Below the pieces are notes generated by a model that was not told where the DNA came from, did not search any database, and was given only the letters and a program-made list of their open reading frames with translations. From a bacterium (lineage in GTDB: Bacteria > Elusimicrobiota > Elusimicrobia > UBA1565 > UBA9628), in the NCBI GenBank assembly GCA_021846045.1, contig JAJZCM010000006.1:1-54119 (forward strand): a DNA stretch of 54,119 nt, written 5' to 3'. The position numbers were made by a program, and so were the translations under genes. Of this stretch, positions 32,975 to 41,518 are shown one piece after another (the first letter of the stretch is position 1; each line of letters opens with the position of its first letter).

Positions 32975-34540
32975 ATGGAGATCACTCGAGCCCGGCTTGC
33001 CGCCGTCTTGACGTTGGGCTTTTTGCCGCTTGCCGCACTACTGGCGGTAATGCCCGCTTTCGCCCTCACTGCAAGCCATCAGATCGGGGAAATCGGAGCC
33101 CAAGCGCTCGGGGGAGCGATGCTTCCGGTCGTCCCCATGCACGATATGGAGGGGGATCGGTGGATACTCTCGGTGGCCCCCGGCTACTGGACCGTCACGA
33201 ACATATCTCCTGGTGGAGACGGCTGTCCCAACGGAAGCTGCGGCAGGAATGATGGGGGTTATTTCCCTTTCTCCATCAGCGGCCTTTCAATCGCGGCCTC
33301 CTTGAAGCGCGAATTCACCCCTCACTGGGGCCTCAGCGGCATTGCCGCCTATGAACACCAGTTATCCCCGGTCGGCCTGGGAAGCTATACGAGCGGCTTG
33401 CAGCCAAACAACGTCTCCGGCGTTGGTTCGCCGGGAGGCCAATTTTTCAACACCAACAGCGGAGCCGCTGCGTTGATGGCCACCTACGACCCCTTCACTA
33501 ACCCCCAGGGCTTTCGCATGCCCATCTCGTTTGGCCCCTTCTATGGCATGCAGGGCATCGGTTTCAAGCATGATGTTTCTCCCACACAAACCGAAAGCGC
33601 CAACTGGCGCCAGAGCTACATCGGGGTCATGGCAAACCTCTCCTTGGACTTCCTCCTTTTTCATGACCTGCGCGTTATGCCCGGCGTCTTATTCTTCGGT
33701 GGATTAACGGGCCAGAAGTCCGGTTACGCCTATGTCGTCAACCAAAACGGAGCCGTCACCAATTATCCTGGCGCTATCCCCTCAGGTTCGGGCGGTTTCG
33801 ATCCCTACGTCCAGCTTCTCTGGCGCCCCTGGAACCTAGCCAGCACGATTTCCCTTTTGAGCGGGGCCAACGTCTATGCGCTGACGTGGAGCCACAAATG
33901 GGTTGGATCCAAAACGAAGGAAATGATCGCGGAGGCCAAAGAGAAAGCCAAGAAGAAATCCAAAGCGCCGACCTTGACAAGTCAAGCCTTTCAAGCCGGG
34001 GCCAAGGGAACAGGGTTCGATCCTTATCTGGAGCTTGACCCCGTCACGCTCGGCCTGAGAGGCTCTTCCGGAAACTCCGGTGGAACGGATTCCTTGGAAC
34101 CGCACGGAAATGGCATTGGGGCCCGGCTCGGGCTCCTCTATTGGATGACGAGCCGATTCGCCCTTGGGGTTTCAGGCGGTGGCCTCATGCAGTCTATTGC
34201 CAATAGCAACAGCCAACCGTTGCCCAACCGTAGCGAATGGTTTCGAGCTTTGGCTGAGGCCCGATACCTCTTCCCCATCAATAATTCGTTCGCTTTTTCA
34301 TTGGGCGCGGGAGCGGGACTTGCCAACGGCAGAACGGATTCGGAGATAATCCTACACTGGACCGGACCGACATGGGAACTGACGCCCTCCGTGATCTACA
34401 AGAACGGCGAATTTGGCTTGCGCGTGATGGGGCTCCCTAGCTCCGGCATGATGAGCTACTACAATATCAACAACTCCAGCGGCCAGCTCAGCTACCCATC
34501 CGCGACCCTGCTCCAAGCCTTCCTGGCCTATCACTTTTAA
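32975..34540 (+). CDS. Exported barrel-like protein, unknown function
   Basis: From the ATG at 32975 the protein has 521 residues and a signal peptide (MEITRARLAAVLTLGFLPLA, then ALLAVMPAFA). The frame is open up to 32798, but those codons are mostly the family B element. The mature part is Gly/Ser/aromatic-rich with barrel-like alternation, a central Lys-rich stretch (KEKAKKKSKAPT), and a C-terminus QAFLAYHF ending in Phe. I infer an outer-membrane protein. The family is not recognised. Its codon use looks more GC-rich than that of nearby genes, by eye. Confidence 0.65.
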   Translation: MEITRARLAAVLTLGFLPLAALLAVMPAFALTASHQIGEIGAQALGGAMLPVVPMHDMEGDRWILSVAPGYWTVTNISPGGDGCPNGSCGRNDGGYFPFSISGLSIAASLKREFTPHWGLSGIAAYEHQLSPVGLGSYTSGLQPNNVSGVGSPGGQFFNTNSGAAALMATYDPFTNPQGFRMPISFGPFYGMQGIGFKHDVSPTQTESANWRQSYIGVMANLSLDFLLFHDLRVMPGVLFFGGLTGQKSGYAYVVNQNGAVTNYPGAIPSGSGGFDPYVQLLWRPWNLASTISLLSGANVYALTWSHKWVGSKTKEMIAEAKEKAKKKSKAPTLTSQAFQAGAKGTGFDPYLELDPVTLGLRGSSGNSGGTDSLEPHGNGIGARLGLLYWMTSRFALGVSGGGLMQSIANSNSQPLPNRSEWFRALAEARYLFPINNSFAFSLGAGAGLANGRTDSEIILHWTGPTWELTPSVIYKNGEFGLRVMGLPSSGMMSYYNINNSSGQLSYPSATLLQAFLAYHF

Positions 34541-34702
34541 AACTTAATGAAACTTAATGAATGGCAGGCGCCACACCCTGCCTTATGCTGAAATTTCAGG
34601 TAGGAAAAATTCGCTGTGGCGTGTTTTTTAATATGACGTATTTAGTCCAAGTTAAAATGTCGTGTTCGGGTGTACCATATTTCTCCCAAGAGGGAGGAAA
34701 AA

Positions 34703-34999
34703 ATGAACATGAACGAGGCGCTAAATATGAGAATGAAAGATCGCGACAGACTGCACATTATCCGCAACGCACTGGCCCACCGATTCACGCAGATAAAAGC
34801 GGCTAAATTATTGGGTTTGAGTCATCGTCAAGTTCAGCGCATTTGCGCTGCGGTCCGTCGGGGAGGCGACAAAGAAATCTTGCATGGATTATGCGGCCAA
34901 CGCTCCAATAATCAACTCAATTCTGAAATGCTTGGTCAAGCCTTGAGCGCGTTGCACCATCCGTCGTGGGAAGGAGCTGCGCGAGCAGTTCTGGCATGA
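34703..34999 (+). pseudogene. ISNCY-like transposase, N-terminal remnant
   Basis: It starts with a strong SD (AGGGAGG). Helix-turn-helix sequence follows (FTQIKAAKLLGLSHRQVQR) and LHGLCGQRSNNQL, the pattern of ISNCY/integrase-core transposases just before the catalytic core. The frame then ends within about 25 unrelated residues. The DDE domain is missing, so this is a truncated remnant. Confidence 0.65.
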
Positions 35000-35168
35000 G
35001 GTGGAAGATGAGCAGCTTAAGATGGCAAAGAAGCGTGTGGAAGAGGCCCTGGAGATTGAATTTTCCGAGGGTATTGGCGCCGAGGAATATGAACGCAGCG
35101 TGGGACGAAAGATTTACCGAGGCGGGTGTCGCTATCGGGATTTGCAGACATGTGGCGGCCGATTTTGA
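34965..35168 (+). pseudogene. IS256/Mutator-type transposase fragment
   Basis: In a frame different from the ISNCY remnant, about 67 codons read EALEIEFSEGIGAEEYERSV and then GRKIYRGGCRYRDL. This matches the N-terminal region of Mutator-type transposases (LGAxxYERxxxRxGYRNGYRxRxL). It has no start and stops at TGA 35166-35168. It overlaps the 3' end of the previous remnant and joins the next one. Confidence 0.6.
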
Positions 35169-35256
35169 GGGATATATCCCTCAAGGACAATCCTTGGCTT
35201 CTCCATATCCCTATCTTCTCCCGTTCCTCTATGGTCAGTTGCATGTAGGTCTTCAT
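35152..35256 (-). pseudogene. IS30-type transposase, N-terminal fragment
   Basis: Minus-strand start at 35256: MKTYMQLTIEEREKIGIWRS, then QGLSLRDISLKIGRH. This is the helix-turn-helix head of IS30-family transposases (QLTxEERxxI...G.S..EIA..LGRH). It is cut where it meets the IS256 fragment. Three unrelated transposase scraps in 550 bp mark an insertion hot spot. Confidence 0.65.
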
Positions 35257-35338
35257 ACCTCCTTATCCTACAGCAAAGGACCTTCATTCCCTCAAAGTGT
35301 TGCACTTGCATCTTGAACTCGTGGACTTCGTCTTGGTA

Positions 35339-35367
35339 TTGACAAAATTCTTCTCATTCCCTACACT
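35339..35367 (+). promoter_or_regulatory. Promoter of the motor/two-component operon, predicted leaderless
   Basis: TTGACA (35339-35344), a 17-nt spacer, TACACT (35362-35367), then AGAGGT and the ATG at 35374. It is close to the sigma-70 consensus. The start codon falls where transcription should begin, so no room is left for an SD. Confidence 0.75.
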
Positions 35368-35373
35368 AGAGGT

Positions 35374-35772
35374 ATGCTCAATGAATTTAAGGCCCGCAAA
35401 ATTCTCGTTGTCGAAGATGAGCCCGATCTTCAGGAAATTTTAACGCATGTCCTTGCCAACGCGGGATATTCGGTTCGCGCGGCGGGAAACGGAGAAGAGG
35501 GGCTCAACCTTTTTGACGAATTCTCTCCGGACTTGGCGCTTTTAGATGTCCACCTCCCGGATATGAGCGGTTTTGAGGTATGCCGCAAAATACGGCAGCA
35601 TAAAAACCGTTCAAAAACCCCCATCATTATCTGCACGGTTCGTTCGGAAACCTCTGGGGTCGCCGAAGGTCTTGACGCCGGAGCGGACGATTATGTCCTC
35701 AAACCTTTTGAGGTCGACGATCTATTGGAAAGGGTTGCGGAAGTTTTTGAGAAAGCGCGTAAAGAAAATTAG
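35374..35772 (+). CDS. Single-domain response regulator (CheY-like receiver)
   Basis: A 132-residue receiver domain. Acidic pair VEDEPD near 12-16, phospho-acceptor Asp in LALLDVHLPDMSGFEV, Thr/Ser position in IIICTVRSE, and Lys in VLKPFEVDD. With no output domain it could act like CheY by binding a target, here perhaps the MotAB/FliFG-like machine, or pass phosphate on. It is the first gene of the RR-RR-motA-motB operon, 3 nt before the next. Confidence 0.92.
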   Translation: MLNEFKARKILVVEDEPDLQEILTHVLANAGYSVRAAGNGEEGLNLFDEFSPDLALLDVHLPDMSGFEVCRKIRQHKNRSKTPIIICTVRSETSGVAEGLDAGADDYVLKPFEVDDLLERVAEVFEKARKEN

Positions 35773-35775
35773 CCC

Positions 35776-36462
35776 ATGCCGAAGATCGTGGTTTTGGATG
35801 ATGAGAAGGAATGGGGCGAACTTTTCTTGGAGGTTTTAAAGGAGTGCGGGTATCCGGCGGTTCATTATTCAACGCCGGGGAAATTCCTTGATCATCTGCA
35901 AAAGGATAAACCGGATCTCGTGATTTTGGATATGCAGCTTCCCGGAATGCACGGGCGAGAAGTCATCCGCATCCTTCGAGCAAACGAGGAAACAAGGGGA
36001 GTTCTCATTGTTGCTGTTTCCGGCCATGATATCGGCAGTCCTCATGCCATCAAGGCCTTCGAGGCCGGGGCCGATGAATACCTGCCTAAACCCGTTGATA
36101 TTCCCCTTCTTCGCGTGCGGCTGGCCGCTCTCTTTCGGCGCGGAACCGGCGGGCAGGATTTGACGGTCAATCAAATTAAGGTGGGGGATATCGTCATTTC
36201 CCCGGAAAGTCATTCCGCCGAGATTAAAGGCCGCTTTCTTAAGCTGACAAATCTTGAGTTCGAGCTTTTGTTGGCTTTTGTCAAACAGCAAAATCGTGTT
36301 TTGACGCGTGGCATCATTTTGGAGACGGTCTGGAAGACAAGTTCCGAAATTGGCACGCGGACGGTTGACAAGCATGTCGAGTCTCTAAGAAAGGAGCTCG
36401 GAAATTTCGGCAAGAAAATCGAGACGGTTGTCGGCATTGGTTACGTTTTTAGGAACGGATAA
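35776..36462 (+). CDS. OmpR/PhoB-type response regulator
   Basis: A 228-residue protein. The receiver domain (about 1-118) has VLDDEKEW, phospho-Asp in LVILDMQLPGMHG, and LPKPVDIP. The winged-helix DNA-binding domain (about 130-228) shows LKLTNLEFELLLAFVKQQNR, TVDKHVESLRKELG and VVGIGYVFR. It is likely a transcription factor for the motor locus or its own regulon. Its stop overlaps the motA ATG (TAATG). Confidence 0.93.
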   Translation: MPKIVVLDDEKEWGELFLEVLKECGYPAVHYSTPGKFLDHLQKDKPDLVILDMQLPGMHGREVIRILRANEETRGVLIVAVSGHDIGSPHAIKAFEAGADEYLPKPVDIPLLRVRLAALFRRGTGGQDLTVNQIKVGDIVISPESHSAEIKGRFLKLTNLEFELLLAFVKQQNRVLTRGIILETVWKTSSEIGTRTVDKHVESLRKELGNFGKKIETVVGIGYVFRNG

Positions 36463-37265
36463 TGGACGCCTCCTTATGGATTGGCTTTGTTTCCATCGTG
36501 GCCCTGATCGGTTGGGCGGTTTTAAAGGCGGGTTTTACCGTCTCTTCGACCGACGTTTATGGCGTGATTCTTGTCCTCGGGGGCTTGGTCACCAGCATGA
36601 TGGTCAATTACTCGTTTCATGATTTGTTCCGCGCTTTTAAGAGGTTTGCTTCCCTCTTTTTCCGCTCCCGAGCGCCGAGCGTCGAGAGTGCGATTGAACA
36701 GATTGCGGTCCTTTCGCGCAAAGCCCAAAAAGAGGGCGGAATTTTAGCCCTTCAGTCGGAAAATATCGATTTTGCCGGTGGGTTTTTAAAGCGCGCGATT
36801 TTAGTGGCCGTCTCGACCGGAGAATCGTCCGAAACGCGGCGCGTGATGGAGACCCATATTCGGCGTGTGCGCCTGGAACGGCAGGAAGATGCCAATACGT
36901 TTAGGACCATGGCCGTTTTATCTCCAATGTTCGGCCTTCTGGGAACCCTTTTGGGAATGGTGCGTGTTCTTCAGTCGATGTCGGACCCCATGAAGGCGGC
37001 GGCGGGGATGGCGCTTGCCTTATCGTCGGCTTTCCTGGGTATTACGATCGCCAATGCCGTTTGCGTTCCCATCGCCGGAAAAATCCGCCTCAACGCGATG
37101 GAAGAGACGATGATCCTTGATCTATTGCTCGAAGGCGTTCTCGATATTGCCGCTGGAAAACCTCCTTATTTGATTGAACTTCATTTGTCCGCCTATGCCG
37201 AGCGCACGGGCGAGGCCACTCGCTCGGCCACGGCGCCCGCCGCTCCCGTGCGGGAGACCCCGTGA
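36462..37265 (+). CDS. motA: MotA-like stator protein
   Basis: A 267-residue protein with four membrane helices: about 3-25, 33-50, then a cytoplasmic loop of about 100 residues, then about 152-175 (LSPMFGLLGTLLGMVRVLQS) and 185-208 (ALSSAFLGITIANAVCVP). This is the MotA/TolQ/ExbB ion-channel pattern, and GLLGTLLGMVRVL is closest to MotA. Together with MotB it would use ion flow to generate torque or thrust. motB starts 4 nt inside its end (GTGA). Confidence 0.88.
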   Translation: MDASLWIGFVSIVALIGWAVLKAGFTVSSTDVYGVILVLGGLVTSMMVNYSFHDLFRAFKRFASLFFRSRAPSVESAIEQIAVLSRKAQKEGGILALQSENIDFAGGFLKRAILVAVSTGESSETRRVMETHIRRVRLERQEDANTFRTMAVLSPMFGLLGTLLGMVRVLQSMSDPMKAAAGMALALSSAFLGITIANAVCVPIAGKIRLNAMEETMILDLLLEGVLDIAAGKPPYLIELHLSAYAERTGEATRSATAPAAPVRETP

Positions 37266-37891
37266 GCTCTTGGCAGGAAAGAGAAGAAGAGCTGGAATCC
37301 CAGCTCAATCGCGGAGCCTTATGGGCGATTACCTACGGCGACATGATGAGCTACTTGATGATTTTCTTCATGATCCTCTATGTTGGAACGGCATCGAGAA
37401 GCATCAAAGCGCAAATGAGTTCGAAATCCATAGAGGAGCATTTTGGAGGAAAGGGAACGGTGGTGTCTGAACTTTTCTCTCGTCATGGAATACAGAAGAT
37501 TGCAAAACTTGAGATCGGCGAAAATAAGATCCGCATTGTTTTCCAAGCCCCGGTTCTCTTCGATTCAGGGTCGGCCAATCTTAAGAGAGGGTCCGCAGCG
37601 GGCCTTAGGCAGTTGGCGCAGGCACTCAAGGAATTGCCCAACAATATTCAAATCGAAGGGCACACCGATAACCAGCCTCTGGGGCCGCATTCGCATTTCG
37701 CGTCCAATTGGGAGTTGTCGGCGGCGCGGGCTTTTGCCGTCTTAAGATTCCTTGAGTCCGAGGGAGTTGCCGCTTCCCGCTTATCCGCAATCGGCTACGG
37801 CGAATTTCGCCCCGTTGCGCCGAACACGACGGAAGCGGGTCGAATGGAAAACCGGCGTATCGAGATCAACATTATGCGGCGCGAGAAGTAG
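37262..37891 (+). CDS. motB: MotB-like stator protein with OmpA peptidoglycan-binding domain
   Basis: A 209-residue protein starting at GTG. A single membrane helix follows the ion-binding Asp in YGDMMSYLMIFFMILYVGT, the MotB plug/channel motif. The C-terminal OmpA/MotB domain (about 95-205) has FDSGSANLKRG, IEGHTDNQPLG, NWELSAARAFAV and MENRRIEI, and should anchor the stator to peptidoglycan. It converges with the kinase gene, overlapping by 20 nt. Confidence 0.9.
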   Translation: MSSWQEREEELESQLNRGALWAITYGDMMSYLMIFFMILYVGTASRSIKAQMSSKSIEEHFGGKGTVVSELFSRHGIQKIAKLEIGENKIRIVFQAPVLFDSGSANLKRGSAAGLRQLAQALKELPNNIQIEGHTDNQPLGPHSHFASNWELSAARAFAVLRFLESEGVAASRLSAIGYGEFRPVAPNTTEAGRMENRRIEINIMRREK

Positions 37892-40037
37892 CATTGGTTG
37901 GCGCTGCGCGCGGAATCCGGAAAATAAACCGGCTGCCTTTCCCCAGTTCCGATTCGACCCATATTCGTCCGCCGTGGAGTTCGACGACTTTCTTGCATAT
38001 TGCAAGTCCCAGACCGTAGCCCGATCTCGATTTTGCTCCCGGAACCTGCTCGAATTTTCCGAAAACGCTTTGGAGCGCGGTTTTGGGAATTCCCGGTCCG
38101 GTGTCGGCTACGCAAAATTCAATTTCTCCGGTTTTAACGCTTCCCGCAGAAACGGTGATGGCTCCGTTCGTGGGGGTGAATTTAAGGGCGTTTCCGATAA
38201 GATTCATGACGACGCGATCAAGAAGTTCCTTGTCGCAGAGAAAGTCATGAGGTGGAGTCCCGGTGGCAAACTCGATATTGATTCCCTTGCCAAGGGCTTG
38301 AACCCCGTAAAGAAGGCGCATATTCTCAAGAATTTTACCGACATCGGTCGCGTCCAAGTTGAGTTGGAGCGTTCCCGACTCCATCTTGGCGATATCAAGA
38401 ATATCTTTCATGAGAGAACCCAACCTTGCCCGGGCTTGTTCGGAGTAGCCAAGGTATTTTTTCTCCCCGTCGTCGATATGACCGGATTTTCTAAGTAAAC
38501 TGAAGAAAGCGGAGAAGGGGGTTAAAAGATTTCCGATATCGTGGGCGACGGAATGGAAAAAGTCCTCTTTCATTTTCGCCAGTTGCTTCTCGACAGTGAT
38601 GTCGCGGAGGAGAATTAATATTCCGATGTCCTTTTTCCCTGAATTGACGATTGTTCCTGCCGCGGAGAAAATCCCACTGCTTTGTCCCGAGGAAGAAAAT
38701 AGTTCTATGTCGGTGTGACTCTCCCGCTTTTTTCGATTCATGAGTTCCGAGATCGCGTTTAAAAGTTTCGGCTGTTTTATGATCGAACGAATGCCGCCGG
38801 GCGGAATTTCATTAGAAAGAACGTTAAGCCCCAGAATCAGTCGTCCGACTGCATTGATGTGGAGAATGCTTCCGTTAAAATCCGCCATGATGACGCCTTC
38901 GGGAATATTGTGGACCAGCCCCAGAATCAGGGCGCGCTCCTCCAGCACTTTCTCAATCTGTAAATTATGGAAAGCTCGCAACGCCCCGGCCATCAGATTG
39001 AAGTTCTGGGCGACGCTTTTGAGCTCGCCCCAGCCTTCCTCGGGGAGAGGCTTGGAAAAATCGTTTTTAGCGACGCGTTGGGCGGCCAGCGCTAGGCGTT
39101 CCAAAGGGGGGGCCAAGCGGCTGGTCACCCACCAGGCGCCCGCAACCGAGATGACACAGAGAAAAAGGAAAAAAGACAGGACCTTAACGGCATATCCCTG
39201 GGGACGCGCGAAGGCCTCGGCCCTCGGTTCAAGGCTGACAGACCAAGCGTTGAATGTCGGAATGGAGTGATAGGCGCCGACAAGCGATCCGCGCTTACTT
39301 TTGAGATTTGAATTCCATCCTGATTCTTGATTGAGATTCCCCGACCAGATCCAGTGAGATGAGGGAAATTTTGGCGCGATGCCGGCTATTTTTTTGCCGT
39401 TTGAATCAAGCAGAATCAGGCGTCCGCTTTGCCCGACCTTAATTGCGGAAAGCTTGCTCCATAAATCCTTGAGCGAATACTCGATATAGAGACAGCGCCC
39501 GCCAGAGAGAGGATAGGCCACGGGAATCATCGGAACGTTTTTTCGAAATACTACTTGGCCAATTTGAGCGGCTTTGCTCTTTTTCGCCGCAGCCATTAAC
39601 GCGTCCGAGAGGGCGCGGTCAAGGCCGGAGGCCGAGCGTCCCGTGCGCCCTTGGGAAATTCGTTGGCGCTCGGGGCTGGACAGGTTATAGAGGTCAGGGT
39701 CTAAGATCGGCGGAAATTCCGTTTTTCCGGAAGAGTCAAACAGGGAAAGGTATTCCAGTTTGCTGTTTCCGGCCGCGGCTTGCTCAAGGACGCGAGAATC
39801 TCGGGCAGAGTTGCTTTTGGATCCGTTTTCTAAATCTTCGATAAATCCCAGGGATTTATTCATTTCCGCGGCGGTTGTTTCCGCCATTTGAGCGGAGAGT
39901 TTCGCAATCTCAAGGTGAAATCTCTTGGCGTTGGCGCGTTCCGCGGCATTTGAATTAATCGTCCAAAGGCCGAATAAGACCGCCGGAAGAAGGGCAAAGG
40001 CTAATAAGATCACTAAAAAGCGCTGAAAAAAACTCAC
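37872..40037 (-). CDS. Sensor histidine kinase (periplasmic sensor, HAMP, PAS), with family A insertion
   Basis: A 721-residue membrane kinase. Membrane helix 1 at about 8-26, then a periplasmic dCache-like sensor of about 245 residues, then helix 2 at about 277-299. HAMP follows (RLAPPLERLALAAQRVAKND), and PAS at about 365-475 (GVIMADFNGSILHINAVG). The H-box has His near 497 in HSVAHDIGNLLTPF. The ATPase shows LLDRVVMNLIGNALKFTP, DTGPGIP and GYGLGLAI. Residues about 133-142 in the sensor domain (GRSASGLDRA) are encoded by a family A palindromic element. It is the last gene of fliFG-kinase-kinase and probably the partner of the receivers on the other strand. Confidence 0.92.
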   Translation of the reverse strand: MSFFQRFLVILLAFALLPAVLFGLWTINSNAAERANAKRFHLEIAKLSAQMAETTAAEMNKSLGFIEDLENGSKSNSARDSRVLEQAAAGNSKLEYLSLFDSSGKTEFPPILDPDLYNLSSPERQRISQGRTGRSASGLDRALSDALMAAAKKSKAAQIGQVVFRKNVPMIPVAYPLSGGRCLYIEYSLKDLWSKLSAIKVGQSGRLILLDSNGKKIAGIAPKFPSSHWIWSGNLNQESGWNSNLKSKRGSLVGAYHSIPTFNAWSVSLEPRAEAFARPQGYAVKVLSFFLFLCVISVAGAWWVTSRLAPPLERLALAAQRVAKNDFSKPLPEEGWGELKSVAQNFNLMAGALRAFHNLQIEKVLEERALILGLVHNIPEGVIMADFNGSILHINAVGRLILGLNVLSNEIPPGGIRSIIKQPKLLNAISELMNRKKRESHTDIELFSSSGQSSGIFSAAGTIVNSGKKDIGILILLRDITVEKQLAKMKEDFFHSVAHDIGNLLTPFSAFFSLLRKSGHIDDGEKKYLGYSEQARARLGSLMKDILDIAKMESGTLQLNLDATDVGKILENMRLLYGVQALGKGINIEFATGTPPHDFLCDKELLDRVVMNLIGNALKFTPTNGAITVSAGSVKTGEIEFCVADTGPGIPKTALQSVFGKFEQVPGAKSRSGYGLGLAICKKVVELHGGRIWVESELGKGSRFIFRIPRAAPTNATSRAA
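39612..39648. repeat. Palindromic element, family A, copy 1 (inside kinase gene)
   Basis: The core GTCAAGGCCGGAGGCCGAGC is shared with 44596 and 48751. The outer arms GGGCGC and GCGCCC pair. It encodes GRSASGLDRA on the minus strand. Confidence 0.85.
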
Positions 40038-40039
40038 GC

Positions 40040-41518
40040 TTATTGATCTCCAGGATTTAGCGGCGGAATGGGAATTTGACCGGCGCCGGGAAATCGAAGA
40101 ATGACGGCGGCGCCTTGAGGTTTTAAATTTTCAACTTCGATGTCGCCGGCAGCTCGGCGAAGAATTCGGCGCGCGAGAGACAGGCCCAAGCCCAGGTGTC
40201 CTTGGCGAGAGAAAGTAAAGGGAATGAAAATTTTCTCGAGGGCTACGTCTGAAAACCCCGGACCGGTGTCGGCGAAAACGATTTTGACTTGCCCGTTTTC
40301 CGGCTCTTCCCCAGCCGTGATTTTAAGGGTTCCCCCTTTCGGCATGGCCTCGAAGGCGTTTCGGAATATTTGATAGAATACCGTGTGCAGAGATGTTGAC
40401 GCAATCGAGACGGCGGGGAGACCGGCGGGAATTCCTCGTGAAATTAAAATCCGCTTGCGACGAAAAAGGCCTTCCCAAATTCCCGCAGACGCATTGAGAG
40501 CGGCCTCAAGATTTTCGGGGGTTCTGGGCGGAGGCGATTCATTCAAAAATTCTCCGATGACTCTCAGGGTGTCTGAGGCTTGCGCCAAGGAACCTATGGC
40601 TAGGCCAAGAATTGCGCGCGGGCCTTCCGGAAGACGAACGGCGGCGAGTTGTTTAACGCGCGCGCTGGCTGAGGCAATGGGATCTTTGAGGTTTGCCAGT
40701 GCCCTCATCCATTCCGGTTCCATGGAAAAGTCAATTGAGGGCGAAAGGAGACGCTCCGGAGACTCTTCTCGGCCCTCTTTGCTTTCCTCTAGGGGGACCG
40801 CTTCCATGGGGACGGACTCAATTCTCAACTGTTCGTTTTCGGAAATGGCGGCATTTTTTTCCCGCGTGGCCGCTTCGACTTCCATCCGTAATTTTTCAAG
40901 CTCTCTTTCAAAATCAGCTTTTTTCTCGGCGAGTTTTGAGTTGAGATTCGCGCTTTCGGAAATGGCGGCGTTTTTTTCCTGCGCGGCTACTTCGGCTTCC
41001 CCGAGCGAATTTTGGAGTTTTTTTTCGAGATCCGCGATTTTTTCGGCGAGTTGCGCGTTAAGATTCGCGCTTTCTGAAATCTTGACACGGGCCGCTTCTC
41101 CGGACGCCTTCAAGTCCAAATTTTCATCGAGAAGAGATTTCTTGCTCGCTTCTTCTGATCCAAGCAATTCGCGAAGGGAAGCTTGCTCCCATTTAAAATT
41201 TTGGGCTTGCTTTTTAATTTCAATTTTGAGCGCTGATATTTCTTTCTCTAGCGCCGCGCATTCTTCATCTTTTGATTCGTATTTTTCGAGGGTGGCCTCT
41301 ACCATTGATTTGTATTTTTCCAGGATGGACACTACCATTGGTTCGTATTTTCCCAAGATGGCCGCTACCATCTGGTTCTTATTCTCGGATAAAACAAAAT
41401 TTTCTTCTATCGCGAAGGCGGCGGATTGCTCGCTTAGGTTATCCTCGAACGAGGGGGTATCCATGTTTTGGAGAAACGGTGTCCACTTTAGTTTGCCGGA
41501 ATCTCCTTGGTCTTCCAT
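40040..41518 (-). CDS. Soluble kinase-like protein: coiled coil plus GHKL ATPase domain
   Basis: A 492-residue protein with no membrane helix. Residues about 50-85 hold three 11-residue repeats (ILGKYEPMVVS, ILEKYKSMVEA, TLEKYESKDEE). A long coiled coil at about 85-250 contains a duplicated unit (AAISESANLNSKLAEKKADF). The C-terminal GHKL ATPase has FRNAFEAMPKGG, FADTGPGFSD and GHLGLGLSLA. The place of the phospho-acceptor reads LANLKDPIASA, where kinases have LAHExxNPLxxx, so the usual His is missing. It may act as a scaffold, a phosphatase or a partner of the membrane kinase. It abuts fliFG. Confidence 0.8.
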   Translation of the reverse strand: MEDQGDSGKLKWTPFLQNMDTPSFEDNLSEQSAAFAIEENFVLSENKNQMVAAILGKYEPMVVSILEKYKSMVEATLEKYESKDEECAALEKEISALKIEIKKQAQNFKWEQASLRELLGSEEASKKSLLDENLDLKASGEAARVKISESANLNAQLAEKIADLEKKLQNSLGEAEVAAQEKNAAISESANLNSKLAEKKADFERELEKLRMEVEAATREKNAAISENEQLRIESVPMEAVPLEESKEGREESPERLLSPSIDFSMEPEWMRALANLKDPIASASARVKQLAAVRLPEGPRAILGLAIGSLAQASDTLRVIGEFLNESPPPRTPENLEAALNASAGIWEGLFRRKRILISRGIPAGLPAVSIASTSLHTVFYQIFRNAFEAMPKGGTLKITAGEEPENGQVKIVFADTGPGFSDVALEKIFIPFTFSRQGHLGLGLSLARRILRRAAGDIEVENLKPQGAAVILRFPGAGQIPIPPLNPGDQ

